NCBI GenBank assembly: GCA_028023455.1 | Contig: JAQFVV010006305.1 | Coordinates: forward strand, 1,295,001-1,359,000 | Source of the DNA: Epiperipatus broadwayi | Lineage: Eukaryota > Onychophora > Udeonychophora > Euonychophora > Peripatidae | Direction: 5' to 3' | Length of the DNA stretch: 64,000 nt | Shown: positions 26,215 to 37,314 of the stretch, one piece after another | Layout of the letters: each line of letters begins with the position of its first letter | How positions within the stretch are numbered: position 1 is the first letter of the stretch | Made by a program: the position numbers and the translations under genes | The notes under the pieces: model-generated | What the model was told of the DNA's origin: nothing | Database searches by the model: none | The model's input: only the letters and a program-made list of their open reading frames with translations

Positions 26215-28900
26215 ATGGATATATAAAGGCCTGGGTCAGTAACCTCGACTAGGCCAAAGTGATTGATTGGTTCGAGTGTGAGTTATCGCATTCAATGGAC
26301 CAATGTGGTCTAAATGAACATGTGTCCAAAGAGAAATAGGTTTTTCCATGTTTCCAATTGTTTGGACAGTAGCTTGGCTGTCTCTTGACAATTAGAACAT
26401 GTTTTAATTAAGTTCTCGATATTTTTAGTCAAATTGGCCACCACATGTATGATCTTGCAAACACCTTCATTCTCATGATTCCTAAATGCCCTTGATGTTA
26501 TAGATTTAACACGTGGTTTCTACTTTCAGTAGGAACAAACACACAATCATTGTTCAAAATACAGCCATTACAGATAGAGAGTCCATCTCTTGCAGTCCAA
26601 ATCAATTTATTTACTACCACAGGACATTTCTTTGGCATATCATATTTTATACACTGCATTAATTGAACATAATCTTTATCACTCTTCATCCAATCTGCTA
26701 TGACTGCATTGTTTACATATTTGAAATTCATTGCGTCAATGTAATATCTCTCTTTAATTGCAAATACTTTTTCCTTACTATCCGGTAATCTGGCAAGAGC
26801 ATCAGCATGTCCAATCTTATTTCCTGGTTTATAGATCAATTGAAAATCATAATGAGATACTATATTTATCCATCGAAACTTACATTGGCTTAAATGATTG
26901 GGGATTTTTTTCTGAGAACCAAAAATTCCCATTAGGGTGGCAGTGATCAGTGTAAATGATAAAATTCCGCCCATATACGTACTGATGGAACTTCTAACTG
27001 CAAAAACCATTGCCGCTGCTTCTTTATCTATTTGGCTATAATTTTTTTCAGCAGAAGTCGGCACTCTTAAGCAATCTGACATTGACCTTCATAACACGGG
27101 TGTAAAATCACAGCTCCAATACTGTATTCAGATGCGTCAGTTGTAATGCTAATAGCTAAATCATTTCGGTAATGCACCAATAATGCCTCTGAAGTTAATA
27201 AATCTTTTGCAATTTTAAATGCCTTGTCTTGTTCATTATACCAAGCCCAACTTTTTTTTTAAGTAGTTGATACAACGGAGATAATAAATGCGATTTTTCT
27301 ATCAGAAAGCTTTCACAAAAATTTAGAAGTCCTGGAAATTTTTGGTTATTTTATATTCGTAGGCTTCTCCGCATTCTTTATAGCTTTTCCTTTGTTTGGG
27401 TCTGGATAGCGGCTATTAGTATTTATAATGTGTCCAAGAAACTTAATTTCTCTTGTGGACCAAATACATTTATTAACATTTAATAGTGCAAGTTTTGAAC
27501 ATAGTAGATCTACTCACTTCTCCAGCTGAGCATCTGTCGTGCTGGTGATCAATATGTCATCCAGATACAGATAATGCCATGTATGGACCTAAGTAACATA
27601 TCCATTTTCGCCTGGAAGACATTTGATGACAATCGATATACCATAAGATAATTTATTACATTTAAATAAGCTCTTATGCAAGTTAAAGTAAGTAACTCCA
27701 CTGTATTTTCTCTTATGGCAGGGGTGGGCAATTGTTTTGGCTCGGGGGCTGCAGTGGTTGGCAGACAGCCGCATCGGGGGCCACTTTGTGGAAGCGAAGG
27801 TTAGCAGAGGGCCGCACTTTTTTTCATGACACAACCAACACATATTCCCTGTATTACCAAAGAAATATTTGTTTGTCCATTCTTCATTAAACACACTACA
27901 TTCTTCACCAATTTTACATTTCTTCAGAGGATTCATGGTTTCACTAAAGTTGGAAATGTATATATTTGCTAATGCAAAGACAAAATTGAAATTAACCAGA
28001 TCAATTGGAAAAACACTGCACATCATATCTACATTGCGCATATGTATTGACATGGCCATCTTAGTGGAAAATACGAGATGAATCTTCGGTCGCGTATGGG
28101 AAGGAAATTTCAGTTTAATGCAAATTTTTCTGATTGTCTTGGTGGGCTGCATGTGGTCCTCAGGCCACTATTTTCCCACCCCCTGTGTTATGGGAATTTG
28201 ACGAAAAGCTGCCTTCAACTCTTTTTTGGCAAAATAATTAATCTTCTGCAATAATGCTAGCACATCTCATATGCTCGGAACCAGATAAAATCCCTTGTTT
28301 ATTATACTTGTTAGTAGTGATCCTATAATCACCGCATAAACGAATACTATCATCTGGTTTTATTATAGTCACTATAGGTGTTGCCCAGGACAAATCTTTA
28401 ATAGGTATTAAAACTTCTTTAGCCACCGAATCATTTATTGTTTTTTCTACTTTATTCCTAAATGCAAAAGGCACCTTACGAGGTTTACATACAATCACTT
28501 TTGCATCTTTTACCAGTTCCATGTCAACTAGTCTCATTGTAAGATCTGTTAATCCAGCATAAACAATTCTGGATATCTTTTTCATTATAGTTTTCACATG
28601 GACAGTCTTTAAAATATTCATGTGAATTCCTAAGGAACAAACCAATTTCTTCCTAGTAATGGGCTAATATCTTTATTTACAACATGTAACACAAGAAATC
28701 TTTGCCTAGAATTTAACATTATTGGAATTGTAATTTTTTCCTGAAAGTTGATTTTATTGCTGTTTATATGTTACCACGACATCTGTTTTTTGTAGATCAA
28801 ACTTATTTTTACGGTCTTCTATAATCCCCATCCAGTCTTTATGAGAGATTAACGACAAATTGGCACCACTATCAATTTCCATAGTGACCCATTAACCACA
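26215..28900 (-). pseudogene. Gypsy pol remnant: protease, RT, RNase H, integrase start
   Basis: The protease active-site block VTMEIDSGANLSLISH is at about 28890-28850. The RT shows KVPFAFRNKVEKTIND, WATPIVTIIKPDDSIRLCGD (28238-28500) and, below the hAT insertion, the catalytic box YLYLDDILITSTTDAQLEK (about 27575-27515; both aspartates intact). ITTDASEYSIGAVI (about 27160-27120) begins the RNase H/connection region. IYKPGNKIGHADALARLPDS (about 26835-26780) is the classic end of the RNase H. The integrase zinc domain HQGHLGIMRMKVFA...MWWP...C..CQ lies at about 26500-26390. The longest open piece is 26498-27082. Confidence 0.88.
27719..28185 (-). mobile_element. 467-bp hAT derivative nested in the Gypsy RT
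   Basis: The ends are CAGGGGTGGGCAAT at 27719 and GTGGGAAAATAG-type sequence read inward from 28185 (+ strand end CCCACCCCCTG), the CAGGGG...CCCCTG signature of hAT elements. The flanks are TCTTATGG (27711-27718) and TGTTATGG (28186-28193): an 8-bp target duplication with one mismatch. On the minus strand it keeps coding for SVFNEEWTNKYFFGNTGNMC and WLCHEKKCG. I recognise this as the N-terminal zinc-finger region of hAT transposases of the GTF2IRD2/ZBED5/FAM200 type. The rest of the transposase has been deleted. The related but longer relic is at 62180-63860. Confidence 0.88.
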
Positions 28901-28989
28901 AACTTGCAAATCTAAAAGAATGTGATCAATTTTAGCATAGCTATTAGTTACAATCTTGATAAATGATTTCTTGTATTCCTCCTCTCCCC

Positions 28990-29749
28990 GAGATTTATAA
29001 TCTGACTTTTTCTTAGCTGATTCACCCACTTTGAAATAGCAAACTGCAGCTAAGTGCCCTTTAGTATTACAAATTCCGCATAATTTGTTTTTATGCCTGC
29101 AAATGTTTTGTACATGTCCTGATTTCCCACAGGAAGTACATTTTTGTTATTTAATCTGCCTTCTGGGGATTGGGATGTTCTTTTTTGTTTTTTCTTTAAT
29201 GAATGAAATCTTTTCGGGAGATTGAGACCTAGTATATTCTGATGCTATGTTTAACATGGCTTTTTGTGCGACACATCCATGGCACTTCTATACATTAAAT
29301 CTGGATCATTTAATAAAACCATTTTAAAATTATTGTCAGCTATCCCATACAAAAATTGCTCTAGTAGAGAGTTATTTTATTTCTGGATCAAAATCGCAGT
29401 CTTTAACTAACTTTCTTAATGCTAAATCGAAGTCCATATATTTTTCTTCTGGAAATTGCATGCTGTTTCTTAGCCTAAGCCTTGCTATCCATTTTGAAAG
29501 TTTTAGACCAAAATATTTAATATTTGTTTAAATTCTTGATATGGTAGGTCTTCTGGACGTTTTGGGTTAATAAGCCTATTAGCCAATTGAATAGTGTCCT
29601 TCCACAAAATACAGAAGTGTGGAGATTTTATAACGGTCGTCATCAATCTTGTTTACAAACATATAATATTCCACCTGCTCAATATAACTTTTCCATGAAT
29701 CAATGTTATTTATGTTGAACTCTTGAATTGCTGAATTAAAAGCTGCCAT
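28990..29749 (-). pseudogene. Gypsy gag remnant with two CCHC knuckles
   Basis: The likely start ATG is at 29749 (minus), giving MAAFNSAIQEFNINNIDSWK and then YIEQVEYYMFVNKIDDD, a typical Gypsy capsid beginning. A frameshift near 29590 moves the reading to IQLANRLINPKRPEDLPYQE. The nucleocapsid end has two perfect C-X2-C-X4-H-X4-C knuckles: CTSCGKSGHVQNIC (about 29145-29100) and CGICNTKGHLAAVC (about 29080-29040). Several stops occur between 29300 and 29550. Gag would form the particle that packages element RNA; this copy cannot. Confidence 0.85.
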
Positions 29750-29879
29750 AATTAATTAATTTTTTCTATCGAATTTGCGAAGTGCGTCACTCTACTTATG
29801 GTTTCCGAGTTGTCAAACTGTGCCATTCTGCTATGTCTGAGAGATTCTTCTTTTCAGAAACCAGTCAGATAGCGAAAAA

Positions 29880-30570
29880 TAGAACTCATATACAATTGTG
29901 TCATTTTATATCTAATTATTTATTATAACAAATTAAACAATAACGAAAGGAAAGTTAATATAACCACATATATTATAGTTAATGACGACAAAAGCAAATT
30001 TTATGTTGCTTTATAGAGTTCAATTAATTTCTTTTTACTATACTTGAGTTTCAGTATTTTACAGTTTTACTTCTGCTATTTACATTATAGCGACCTTAGA
30101 AACAGTTTATCCATTTCACAGCTCCTTAACAGACGCTTATTCAGTTTGCCATTCTACTATTGTGTTTCACACTAGACTGCACAGAAGAAAAACTTCTAGG
30201 CTTTTATAACAGTTATTTATCGTGTACAATTACAAGTATGTAAAGTTTATAGCACCTCTCTCTTTAATTTATTTTCTAGAGTAAATAATAAACAACATGA
30301 ATGTTAAAGGGGGGAAAAAACACCTCTTTAACTTCATTGTCTCCCAATTCACAGACACTTCAGTATGTTTTTGATATTTGTATTTTTGCTGTTTAAATAG
30401 TTGTTTCAAATGGTAATTTTGGTTTAAGCAATGTGTCTGCAATGGATTACTCCTAAATATATATTTCAAAATGAGATATAATGAATAGATGAAATAAAAT
30501 ATTTTCTGGAACCAATTAATTCATTGTACTACATCTCTGTATTCAAGTACGAATGCGTGTGCGGCACAAC
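29880..30570 (-). repeat. Possible 5' LTR and leader of the Gypsy element
   Basis: This region lies immediately upstream of gag on the minus strand, where the 5' LTR, primer-binding site and leader are expected. On the minus strand a candidate start is TGTGCCGCACACGCATTCG at about 30565. The short frame beginning ATGGCACAGTTTGACAACTC near 29825 is in the leader. No second LTR exists in the window to align with it, because the other end is truncated. The boundary and primer site are therefore unproved. Confidence 0.3.
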
Positions 30571-31088
30571 TGTTCCCAAAAGCTATTAATACAAAATAAC
30601 TAACTAAAAATAATAAACTAGCTGAGCGCTTTCAAAGGATCTTGCCTTCATAATCATAGCTTGCTAATACATTTAATGATATGCAAATATGCTAATTCCA
30701 TTTTTTTGATAAAGCATAGCACGTGTCCCTCCTATTTATGGCATCGTTGTCTCGTGAGATGAATAAAGCCTCTTTGATTTTTTTTTTTAAGGTCATGTCT
30801 CTCTCTACACACAATTGTTGGATTGTCCGGTATATATATAAATTTTATTTTATTGTAAAACATTTGATATATAGAATTATATTTGCATTGGTAATTTTAT
30901 TTATGTAAGTAGGCTTTCAAGCAATTTGATAGATTGACCTTTAAGGATATTGTTTCTTAGTATTTTTCTGTTGATATAATGGTTTTTGAGATTTGGGCAT
31001 GGCCATTTAATGTACAGTTGTCCACACCATTAATTTGATATAATCATGTGTGCAAATTTATGAAGAGTAATTTTACAATAAATTTTAG

Positions 31089-31277
31089 ATATCGTGCAAA
31101 AAACAGAAAAGTGGGTCAGAGAGTTATTTCGGCAGTTGCTGGTGGAACAACATTACTACCTCATTCTAAAGCTAATGAAGTCATTGTTCCAAAGACATCA
31201 GTAACACGTTTGGTCTCTAGGGATCCAACAACCGAAAGCCAGATTACTACAACAGCTGGAAAGGAGGCAATTACAAG
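31089..31277 (+). CDS. RC3H: Roquin-like exon (linker after the zinc finger)
   Basis: This 189-nt exon carries AG-phase in (A completing Arg) and AG-phase out (donor AG|GTATTA). It encodes YRAKNRKVGQRVISAVAGG, then a Ser/Thr-rich linker with VIVPKTSVTRLVSRDPT, ending TTAGKEAITR. In Roquins the basic stretch after the finger (vertebrate Roquin-1 has FRKMNKR...) continues into a low-complexity region, which matches the place and character of this exon. It is recognised mainly by phase fit and position, since linkers are poorly conserved. Confidence 0.88.
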
Positions 31278-31479
31278 GTATTATATTTGTAAATTATTGA
31301 ATATTATTTTTAGCATTTGTTTTTATCTTTTATATGAATATGGGTTTATTTTTAAAATTTGAATTAATTTCTATTGGATAAATTTTTAATCATTTATAAC
31401 TAATGCTATATAAAATTCAATTTTTATTATTATTTTTATTTTATTTTTATCTATATACTTAAGGAATAATATAATTGTT

Positions 31480-33060
31480 AATTAAGAAAAAAATGTAAAC
31501 ATTATGCCATCACCCTTGAATCAGGTTCTATATAGTTTCTAAGACTTTTCATTTAGTCTATTTTTTTCTTTCTCTTTTAATATTGCATATATCTATTTGA
31601 TATACAAATTATCAAAAAATTCATTTTTATATTCTTTTTACTAAAGACTGTTATGCTTGTGTTCATTCTCCCCATTTTTTTTTTAGTAAGATTTTGTTCA
31701 TTTATTATGTTATTTTAGTATTTATATTTTTATCTGTGTGAGATATTTTCCTTATACCTGTTCTTGTCATGGCTTTTCTTGACATATTTCTCTATTTCAA
31801 ACTGATTATTTTATTAAAATTATTTTGTGGAATCCATAAATTAGACCAGCCAATTTTTTTTACAATATTTTCATGCATGCAGTTTGTCAAATATTTTAAT
31901 AATCATTATCATTTTCAAAGATTATGTCCTTTCTTCATATATTTAATTAGAGGTCTTACTTCATTTGAAATAGTGGTCTATCCAACTATAGAAGATATTT
32001 TGTTTTTTTGATCTTTATTATTAAATAATTTTTTTATATAATTCTATATATATATTATTTGATGTTATTTCTCATTTTAGTAATAGTTGTTTTATAATTT
32101 TGGTACTTTTTTTTTGTTCTATAGCTTTCCTTGCAATTCATAATTGTATTTTTTTAATATCATTAATAACTGTTTTGCATCATTTTACAAAACTCTAGAT
32201 ATTCAATTTTTCTTAATTTAGCATTTTTTAAAATATTCATATTCATTCTTTACCTGATATAATCTCTTGTTTTAGTAGATAATTTATTGGTAAATTGGTG
32301 CTTTTTTTGTAGACTTTATTTAGATTATCGATTTTTTTTATTGATTTCAGTGAAAAGTCTGTTAATATTTTAAAACAATTTGCAAATTCTAATTTAAATT
32401 TATTGGAGTGAAAATTAGGCACATCAACTGTTAATACTGATTTTCTTAATAAATTTCGTCTCCAGTTATATCTCATTAATCGATAATTACTTTTAGTATT
32501 GAATCTATTAAGAACATTAAAATTTTGAAATATGAATTTCTGTAACATTCATTTAGATGCTTCTGTGTCCATTTCTGTTTAGCATTTTTCATCAAAAAAT
32601 AATTCATAATATACAGTTTTTCTTTATCTGCCAACTCCACAAATCTGTGAGCTCTTATTTTATCATAGTAAACAAATTTGCCTACAGCATTTTCATTTTT
32701 CAGTATCATTTCTAACATTAAAGTTTCCTGTGCAATTTCAAAATACTGTTTGATCTAATCCAAAGCATTTTGTGCATCTACATAAAAGTCTTCAACATCA
32801 TCATAATAAAAACTTTATGTATAAACCTAAAGTGTCTGCATTTGGTATCGTCCATTAATTTGATCTTCCACTGGACTGATATGATAATCTCCACAATGCT
32901 GTTTTTCTACTTTTTATTTATAATGAATGCCATTCCACTTTTGCATCTGGGATTTATGTCTTTATAGTAAAGTACACATTCACCTTTTAAATCATCGCTT
33001 CATCTTCTAAGTTAAAGTCCACTATTTAATATTAGAAAGTTATTTCAATTCTTGCAATTT
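31480..33060 (-). pseudogene. LINE relic: APE-type endonuclease and start of RT
   Basis: On the minus strand the order from 33060 downward is SGMAFIINKK near 32950, NENAVGKFVYYDKIRAHRFV and ELADKEKLYIMNYFLMKNA (32718-32560), KWTQ, then NVLNRFNTKSNYRLMRYNWR (32548-32450). This follows the apurinic-type endonuclease of LINE polyproteins. In intact relatives it reads like EAVGKFGYG, RLVEFAERNKLYIMNTFF, KWTW and FNTGSDHRLVRA; here SDHR has become SNYR, so the catalytic His is gone. Below 32240 the RT portion is too decayed to follow. Open frames at 31769-32011 and 32770-32967 on + are shadows. Confidence 0.8.
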
Positions 33061-33286
33061 TTCTTTACTTTAAAATGACTTGAAGTTGTAGGTGCCTAAA
33101 TAAAAAGTCATTGCCAAATAGCAATCTGGGGCTGAACTCAAGATTTTTTAGCACTCTTCCAGAAACTTTACAATTCTTTGGAAATAATTACCATAATTTA
33201 GTTTTGTCTGTTAAGATTGCAAATATCTGTTAAAGAATAGGAGAGAGAGAACATTCTTTCTGCTTTCAAGAAAACTCAATCAATAT

Positions 33287-33387
33287 TTTTGGTCGAGTGG
33301 TCAGCATAGCTGTCTTACAAGCAGTTGTCCCGGGTTAGCGGATTCGCTTCCGGCCAATGCTATGACATACGGAAAAAAAAAAAAAAC
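33287..33387 (+). repeat. tRNA-derived SINE, plus strand
   Basis: GGTCGAGTGGTCAGCATAGC (A-box region), then GTCCCGGGTTAGCGGATTCG (B-box region), then GCTATGACATACGG followed by an A run at about 33372-33386. The order tRNA-like head, short body, A tail matches the element at 108-216, which reads GCATTTGACATATG before its A tract. I found no clear target duplication. The cloverleaf is imperfect, so it is not a working tRNA gene. Confidence 0.65.
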
Positions 33388-34429
33388 TATTGGGCAACTG
33401 AGAAGAAAGACTACAATGGTTCTTGATCTTAAATTCGGAGATAAAATGTCAGTAAACTCACTATGCTGGCTAATGAGCATTGGTGAACAATCTATCCATG
33501 TTCATTTAATACATGAATAATCACATCGTAATACCTGCGACAACAAGAACTTATGGAATAGACATTAGGAATTTGTACTATTCAGTTTCTTTAACTTCTA
33601 AAGAATCAAAGAGTCTTCTTTCAGCTAACAGCAAACTTTTTCTGCAGCCATTTTAACAAAAACTAATGATTTATTTTCTACTTTAAAATAAGTCTGCATT
33701 CATCAATTTTGTCTTCTTAGTGTTTTTAACATTTTTTTTTCTTTTCATGTCATTCTTTACAATGTTTTTAAATCACGAAGTTCAATCTGTATCATTGCTG
33801 TGTGTGTACATATTTTTATATATAATAAAAAACAAATATAATCAGTATTAATGTAATAATATATAAATAGAGACCAATTTTTTTTTCTATTAAATGGTTT
33901 TATTTACTGTGCACTAAAAAGGAAAAAAAATAATTGTTTCTTCAATAAAGGAATTGATTTAATTAATTTCTGGACTTTGCATGCTTTTTATTTCAAGTTA
34001 AATCTAAAAACCCCAATTGTGGTTATCTATTTATTTTTAACTTTTTAGTTTTGGCACAGTAAATAAAAATGTAAAACTATATTATATTTTAGATTGAGAT
34101 ACTTATACTTGATATGTATATATTACTAAATATATGTACATCTTTTATTTATATATCATATTTAGTACATATACATAATATATGTTTATAATAAATCATT
34201 AAGTGACTAAAAATATAAATATATATATTTTTTTTAAAATGAAAAGTGTTCAACATTTTTGCTTTTGATTGGAAAATTTTATTTACAAAAACAAAACAAA
34301 ATGCTTAACCAAAATTATATTATAAACGAACTTCAATTAAAACATATGATATCACTTTAAATCAATGTGACACCTATAATTTATATTATAACATCTCTTA
34401 TATGGCACATGATAATATAGTGTGTGTGC

Positions 34430-35290
34430 ACAAATATATATAAAGTTGAAAGGAAAAGTAAACACAGACATAAATTTTTGTAGATATTTTTCTACATTCA
34501 CTGGGAATAATAAATAATGGGTTAAATAATTCTGGATTTAAAATAAAATTTTATTATAAAAACATTTAAAAAGGTCGAAATAAATTAATATTGTATTCTG
34601 ATTTTGAATTTAAAAAAAAACAAGCACGATTTATTTTTGAAAATTTTTTTATTAATGCTTGTATATATTTCTATTATCTATTTTTAAAAATTTTTGAAAA
34701 GATTTCCAAATATAGCTTTTTAATTAAAAGTGCTTTTGGAGGGATTAAAATTGTTTCCAATCAAGAGAGATTAAAAAAACAGTTTTTAAATTAGTGTTAT
34801 TGTCATCTCAGCAATCCAAGACTATAAAAGGTTTGGATAAAAATATTTTAGTTTGGCTAGTAAAAATTTTTATGAAGTAGTTAGCTATAGTAGTTGGTAG
34901 CTATAGCTGAATAACCATCTGCAGCACTGGTTTCCAGAGATATAAAGAGCTACCACGAGGATGTAAGAATGCAAGAAGCAGCTGCTCTACAATTCAATGG
35001 TGGAGTTTGAATTCACATGGAGGAAAATGACCCACTTCTTTGTGTTGAAATTCATAGCCTTAAATGTGGACAAAACAGTTTGCTGGCCTGAAGCCTACCA
35101 AATACTAGACAGTAGGGAATTCATGGAATGCCAACATACCTGATTATACTTTCCTGATGTTGACAATTACCGGGACTGGTCTCCATCAAGAGAGACCATC
35201 AGTTGCTGATTATATGTATGCTGATGTATCTAAAGGCAGAGAAGTATAGATAAATGTATATACAGCTGGTGGTGAGGAATGCTATATATT
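34430..35290 (+). repeat. Unclassified dispersed repeat, copy 2 (plus)
   Basis: The left 180 bp (34445-34625) matches the reverse complement of about 10010-10200. The right end near 35235-35270 matches the reverse complement of about 9240-9275. The two copies keep the same order and nearly the same length (about 0.85 and 1.0 kb). The open frame at 34591-34794 begins in the conserved block but shows no recognisable domain. 34900-35270 is visibly richer in G and C than the flanks. Confidence 0.55.
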
Positions 35291-35808
35291 AAAAATGATA
35301 TTTTAATTAAAGAACAAGTAAATAATTTTACTTAAGTTAAACATCTAAAAATAGAGATTTAATTGATAGATGCTGTTATATTTGTTTTTTCAAGAGAATA
35401 AGTGAAAATATTTAAAATCTATATTTTTAAATTCAAGGATGTATCTAATTATTCAATCAACAATAATCTAGTTAACATTGACTGTTATATTTTTAAAAGA
35501 AAAAAAAAAGTTGATAATATTTTTTTTTTTTAAAGGTAAAAAAAAAGGCACTTATAAACTGATATTTTTTTTTTTTTTAAAGAAAAAAAACTGATAACTA
35601 ATTTTAAATTATATCTATATTTTGTTATACACACATATTTGTGTGAAATTCATGTATGTTTTTCAAATGGAATTAATTAGGAAAAATATAATATTATTAT
35701 GACAAATTAAAATATAATATAAACGTCAATGTGTATATACATTCCTATGCGCACTACATATATGTTAAATCAAGAATTAATTATGTATTGTACAGTTAAT
35801 TTTATTTT

Positions 35809-36540
35809 GGTGATTTTATATTGCTAAAGCTATTAATATATGGTGTATCTGAACTTAGTTCAGTCCCATATGGCTATTTAAATTAGTTAACTGGATTGGA
35901 AGACATGGATGTCTGAAAATTTCAGATTTTCTACTTAATAGTTATACATTAGATAAAGTGCTGGGCTTGTCCTGGTATTTTTAATCTAATGCTTGAATAT
36001 CCTAGTACCTCACTGACGATGCCAGTAGCAGAAACTGGTCTGGGGTTGGGGATATTCTGCAAAGCTTGTTAAGAGCTTATTTTGCTAGCTCTATATATAA
36101 CATTTGTAAATACAAGCTTATTAAATTAGGCCATGTGACATCTGACTTGATTTTTTTGTAATTTTATTTTTTGCTATTGATGCTTTGGTTATTTTATATT
36201 GCTAAAGCTATTAATATATGATGTATCTGAACTTAGTTTAGTTCCATATGGCTATTTAAGTTAGATAACTGGATTGGAAAACATGGATGTCTGAAAATTT
36301 CAGATTTTCTACTTAATAGTTATACATTAGATAAAGATCTGGGCTTGTCCTGGTATTTTTAATCTAATGCTTGAATATCCTAGCACTTCACTGATGACGC
36401 CAGTAGCAGAAACCGTTCTGGGGTTGGGAATATTCTGCAAAGCTTGTTAAGAGTTTATTTTGCGAGCTCTATATATAACATTTGTAAATACAATCTTATT
36501 AAATTAGGTTATGTGACATCTGATTTGATTTTTTTGTAAT
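35809..36540. repeat. Direct duplication of a 354-bp segment
   Basis: Copies at 35809-36162 and 36187-36540 align without any insertion or deletion at an offset of 378 bases, with 20-odd substitutions by eye (about 94% identity). They are separated by a 24-bp spacer. Shared landmarks are CTGGATTGGAA, ATGTCTGAAAATTTCAGATT and GGGCTTGTCCTGGTATTTTT. No coding or terminal structure is visible. It may be a tandemly duplicated piece of an unknown repeat. Confidence 0.92.
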
Positions 36541-37138
36541 CAAATTATTCTGAAATTACTGATTATGTAAGTTCAGACAGATATCACGGTACTATTTTAT
36601 TTTTTCAATTTTTAATTTGGATTTTTTTTTTTTTATATGTATATAATATTTCAGTTGTTTTTTTATTAAATATATAAGTATGTGGTAAATTTTTTTTAAA
36701 AATTTATTTCATCGGTTAGATAGTAAAAGATCTTTTAATAAAAAAATATGAAGGGTAAATCTTATTTAATTGGGCATATATTTTGAAGCAGAGGAATTAA
36801 TATCCTGCAAAAAAATTATTTATAATTCTATAATGTATATGAAAATTTTGATATTGTCTTGAATTTATATTACATATGTAATAATATTTGTTGGTATGGA
36901 TATATGAAATGAAATGCAGGACAGAATTATGAAATGTGCAATATGAGTAGAGCATTATAAGATAAATTTATTTGTGAGAAGAAATATATATTGTAGGGAG
37001 AAAAAAATTCTGCAAGAGTGCTATAAATTATGAAGAAAATGAATCTCAAAATACAGTTAATAGTCACTTATCCACAAATATTTTTTAGTAGAATATAATA
37101 TGTAATATTTTTCAAATAATTTTTATGTCATTTTGTAG

Positions 37139-37314
37139 AACATCATCGGCAACTGAATTAACTCCGTCAGTGATATCTGTTTCTTCAACAACATCAAACA
37201 CTTTTCATAAGCAGGGACTCTATACATCTCCATCTTATTTAGAAGAATTTCCATATCACTCTGCTGTAACAAATGTTCGACCAGCTCCTTATGAAGTTCC
37301 ATCTTTTCAAGAAG
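37139..37314 (+). CDS. RC3H: Roquin-like exon (Pro/Ser/Thr-rich tail)
   Basis: This 176-nt exon enters in phase 2 (A completes Arg) and leaves in phase 1 (donor G|GTATTG). It encodes TSSATELTPSVISVSSTTSN, QGLYTSPSYLEEFPYHSAVT and RPAPYEVPSFQE. Tyr-Pro-rich low-complexity sequence of this sort is usual for the C-terminal half of Roquin. The assignment rests on phase agreement with both neighbours and on composition. Confidence 0.87.

Larger units (their letters stand above)
26215..29760 (-). mobile_element. Decayed Ty3/Gypsy LTR retrotransposon, truncated in integrase
   Basis: Going down the minus strand the order is gag, two zinc knuckles, aspartic protease, reverse transcriptase, RNase H, then the integrase HHCC zinc-binding domain. 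This order (integrase last) is that of Ty3/Gypsy. The element is cut off at about 26215-26230, just after a block resembling the start of the integrase core (SLWTHVHLDHIGPLN), so the DDE residues are missing. Stops and frameshifts break every domain. A hAT derivative sits in the RT. It lies antisense to the Roquin-like gene. Confidence 0.9.
22057..31088 (+). other. 9-kb intron of the Roquin-like gene
   Basis: Donor GTATAT, acceptor AATTTTAG. The first 4.1 kb (22057-26210) is AT-rich and I see no recognisable element in it, although 24360-24600 and 25600-25800 are slightly less AT-rich than their surroundings. The open frame at 25181-25396 has no recognisable similarity. From 26215 to about 30570 the intron is occupied by a decayed Gypsy retrotransposon with a nested hAT. 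30570-31088 shows nothing clear. Confidence 0.75.
31278..37138 (+). other. 5.9-kb intron of the Roquin-like gene
   Basis: Donor GTATTA, acceptor TTTTGTAG. It holds a minus-strand LINE relic, a SINE, the second copy of an unclassified repeat and a 354-bp direct duplication. 33400-34400, 35300-35800 and 36550-37120 are AT-rich and I see nothing specific, apart from TG/CA-rich patches near 34410-34430 and 35620-35760. Confidence 0.75.

Noticed and set aside
27869-28081. 70-codon + strand frame
   Set aside because: It is the antisense of the nested hAT coding remnant.
27589-28152. 187-codon minus-strand frame as one gene
   Set aside because: It runs across the hAT boundary at 27719 into Gypsy pol; it is a chance fusion of two transposon remnants.
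32770-32967. 65-codon + strand frame
   Set aside because: It is the antisense of the LINE endonuclease relic.
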